From assembly GCA_964235605.1 (NCBI GenBank), contig CAXSCR010000002.1, positions 124,001 to 188,000 of the forward strand: 64,000 nucleotides of DNA. The letters run 5' to 3'. Origin of the DNA: DATCRE01 sp964235605 (GTDB lineage: Bacteria > Bacteroidota > Bacteroidia > Cytophagales > Cyclobacteriaceae). The translations under genes were made by a program, and so were the position numbers. Below the pieces are notes generated by a model, which searched no databases, was not told the DNA's origin, and saw nothing but the letters and a program-made list of their open reading frames with translations. This document shows positions 63,848 to 64,000 of the stretch, one piece after another; the stretch's first letter is position 1, and each line of letters opens with the position of its first letter.

Positions 63848-64000
63848 ATGGAAAAAATACACGCAACAACCATAATCGCAGTACTACATAACGGACAAAT
63901 TGCTATTGGCGGCGACGGCCAGGCTACCATGGGAAATACCATTGCAAAAAGCAACGTGCGTAAAATCAGAAAACTACAAGACGGAAAAATCTTAGCAGGC
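63848..64000 (+). CDS. hslV: ATP-dependent protease proteolytic subunit HslV, 3' end outside window
   Basis: Fifty-one codons are visible from ATG 63848, with AAAGG just before. The N-terminal TTI after residue 6 (MEKIHATTI) supplies the catalytic Thr exposed by processing. IAIGGDGQATMGNT and RKIRKL are typical HslV. It forms the peptidase core of the HslUV complex, with HslU unfoldase expected downstream, outside the window. The gene is cut by the right edge. Confidence 0.9.
   Translation, partial: MEKIHATTIIAVLHNGQIAIGGDGQATMGNTIAKSNVRKIRKLQDGKILAG

Overview
The window comes from the chromosome of a member of the Bacteroidota, most likely of the Cytophagales type. The evidence is low GC by eye, hardly any Shine-Dalgarno sequences, a good TTG-N20-TAnnTTTG promoter, SusC/SusD outer-membrane import genes, type IX secretion (T9SS) C-terminal domains, a gliding-motility-associated giant repeat protein, and the end of a flexirubin/aryl-polyene-type lipid gene cluster. 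The genus cannot be fixed from the sequence alone. No tRNA, rRNA, CRISPR array, prophage or complete insertion sequence was seen.

Layout. 1-5.3 kb: the tail of a tightly coupled polyketide/fatty-acid-like operon (BtrH-type protein cut by the window edge, ABC transporter ATPase and permease, acyl carrier protein, ketosynthase, Cys-less ketosynthase partner). 5.3-12.2 kb: small genes (56-aa lipoprotein-like protein, FMN reductase, remnant of a Cys-rich copper-binding protein, response regulator, lipid kinase with an App1-type phosphatase, 33-aa Lys-rich protein, DUF763 protein). 12.2-21 kb: three large secreted esterase/PKD-like proteins in tandem, separated by long AT-rich gaps. The gap after the first holds a 44-nt hairpin and one of two inverted ~330-bp repeat copies (7719-8057 and 15042-15359). 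21-24 kb: serine acetyltransferase and cysteine synthase, then a frameshifted pseudogene. 24-32.5 kb: a minus-strand import locus (SusC broken by one in-frame TAG, SusD, zinc metallohydrolase lipoprotein, DUF4302 lipoprotein, Calx-beta lipoprotein). 32.9-33.9 kb: a decayed beta-helix lipoprotein gene. 34-41 kb: CotH-family T9SS protein, SIMPL protein, SMC. 41.4-50.4 kb: a small secreted protein and a 2880-aa T9SS type B repeat protein with 4 + 16 internal repeats. 50.4-55.6 kb: acyl-CoA reductase (LuxC family), ferredoxin with a clear promoter, a secreted protein of unknown function, a ribbon-helix-helix protein with an SPFH protein, bestrophin and a 40-aa membrane protein. 55.7-64 kb: TonB receptor with DUF4249 lipoprotein, a metalloprotease/propeller/barrel protein, pyruvate dehydrogenase E2 and the start of hslV.

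How the genes work together. Much of the window serves the cell surface: outer-membrane import (two TonB-dependent systems), T9SS export cargo (three esterases, CotH protein, giant adhesin-like protein) and a membrane-lipid or pigment pathway. Four regions show recent decay (the 23.5-kb pseudogene, SusC, the beta-helix gene and the copper-protein fragment). Together with the dispersed repeats, this marks 5-34 kb as a fluid accessory region between conserved housekeeping blocks (cysE/cysM, smc, pdhC/hslV).
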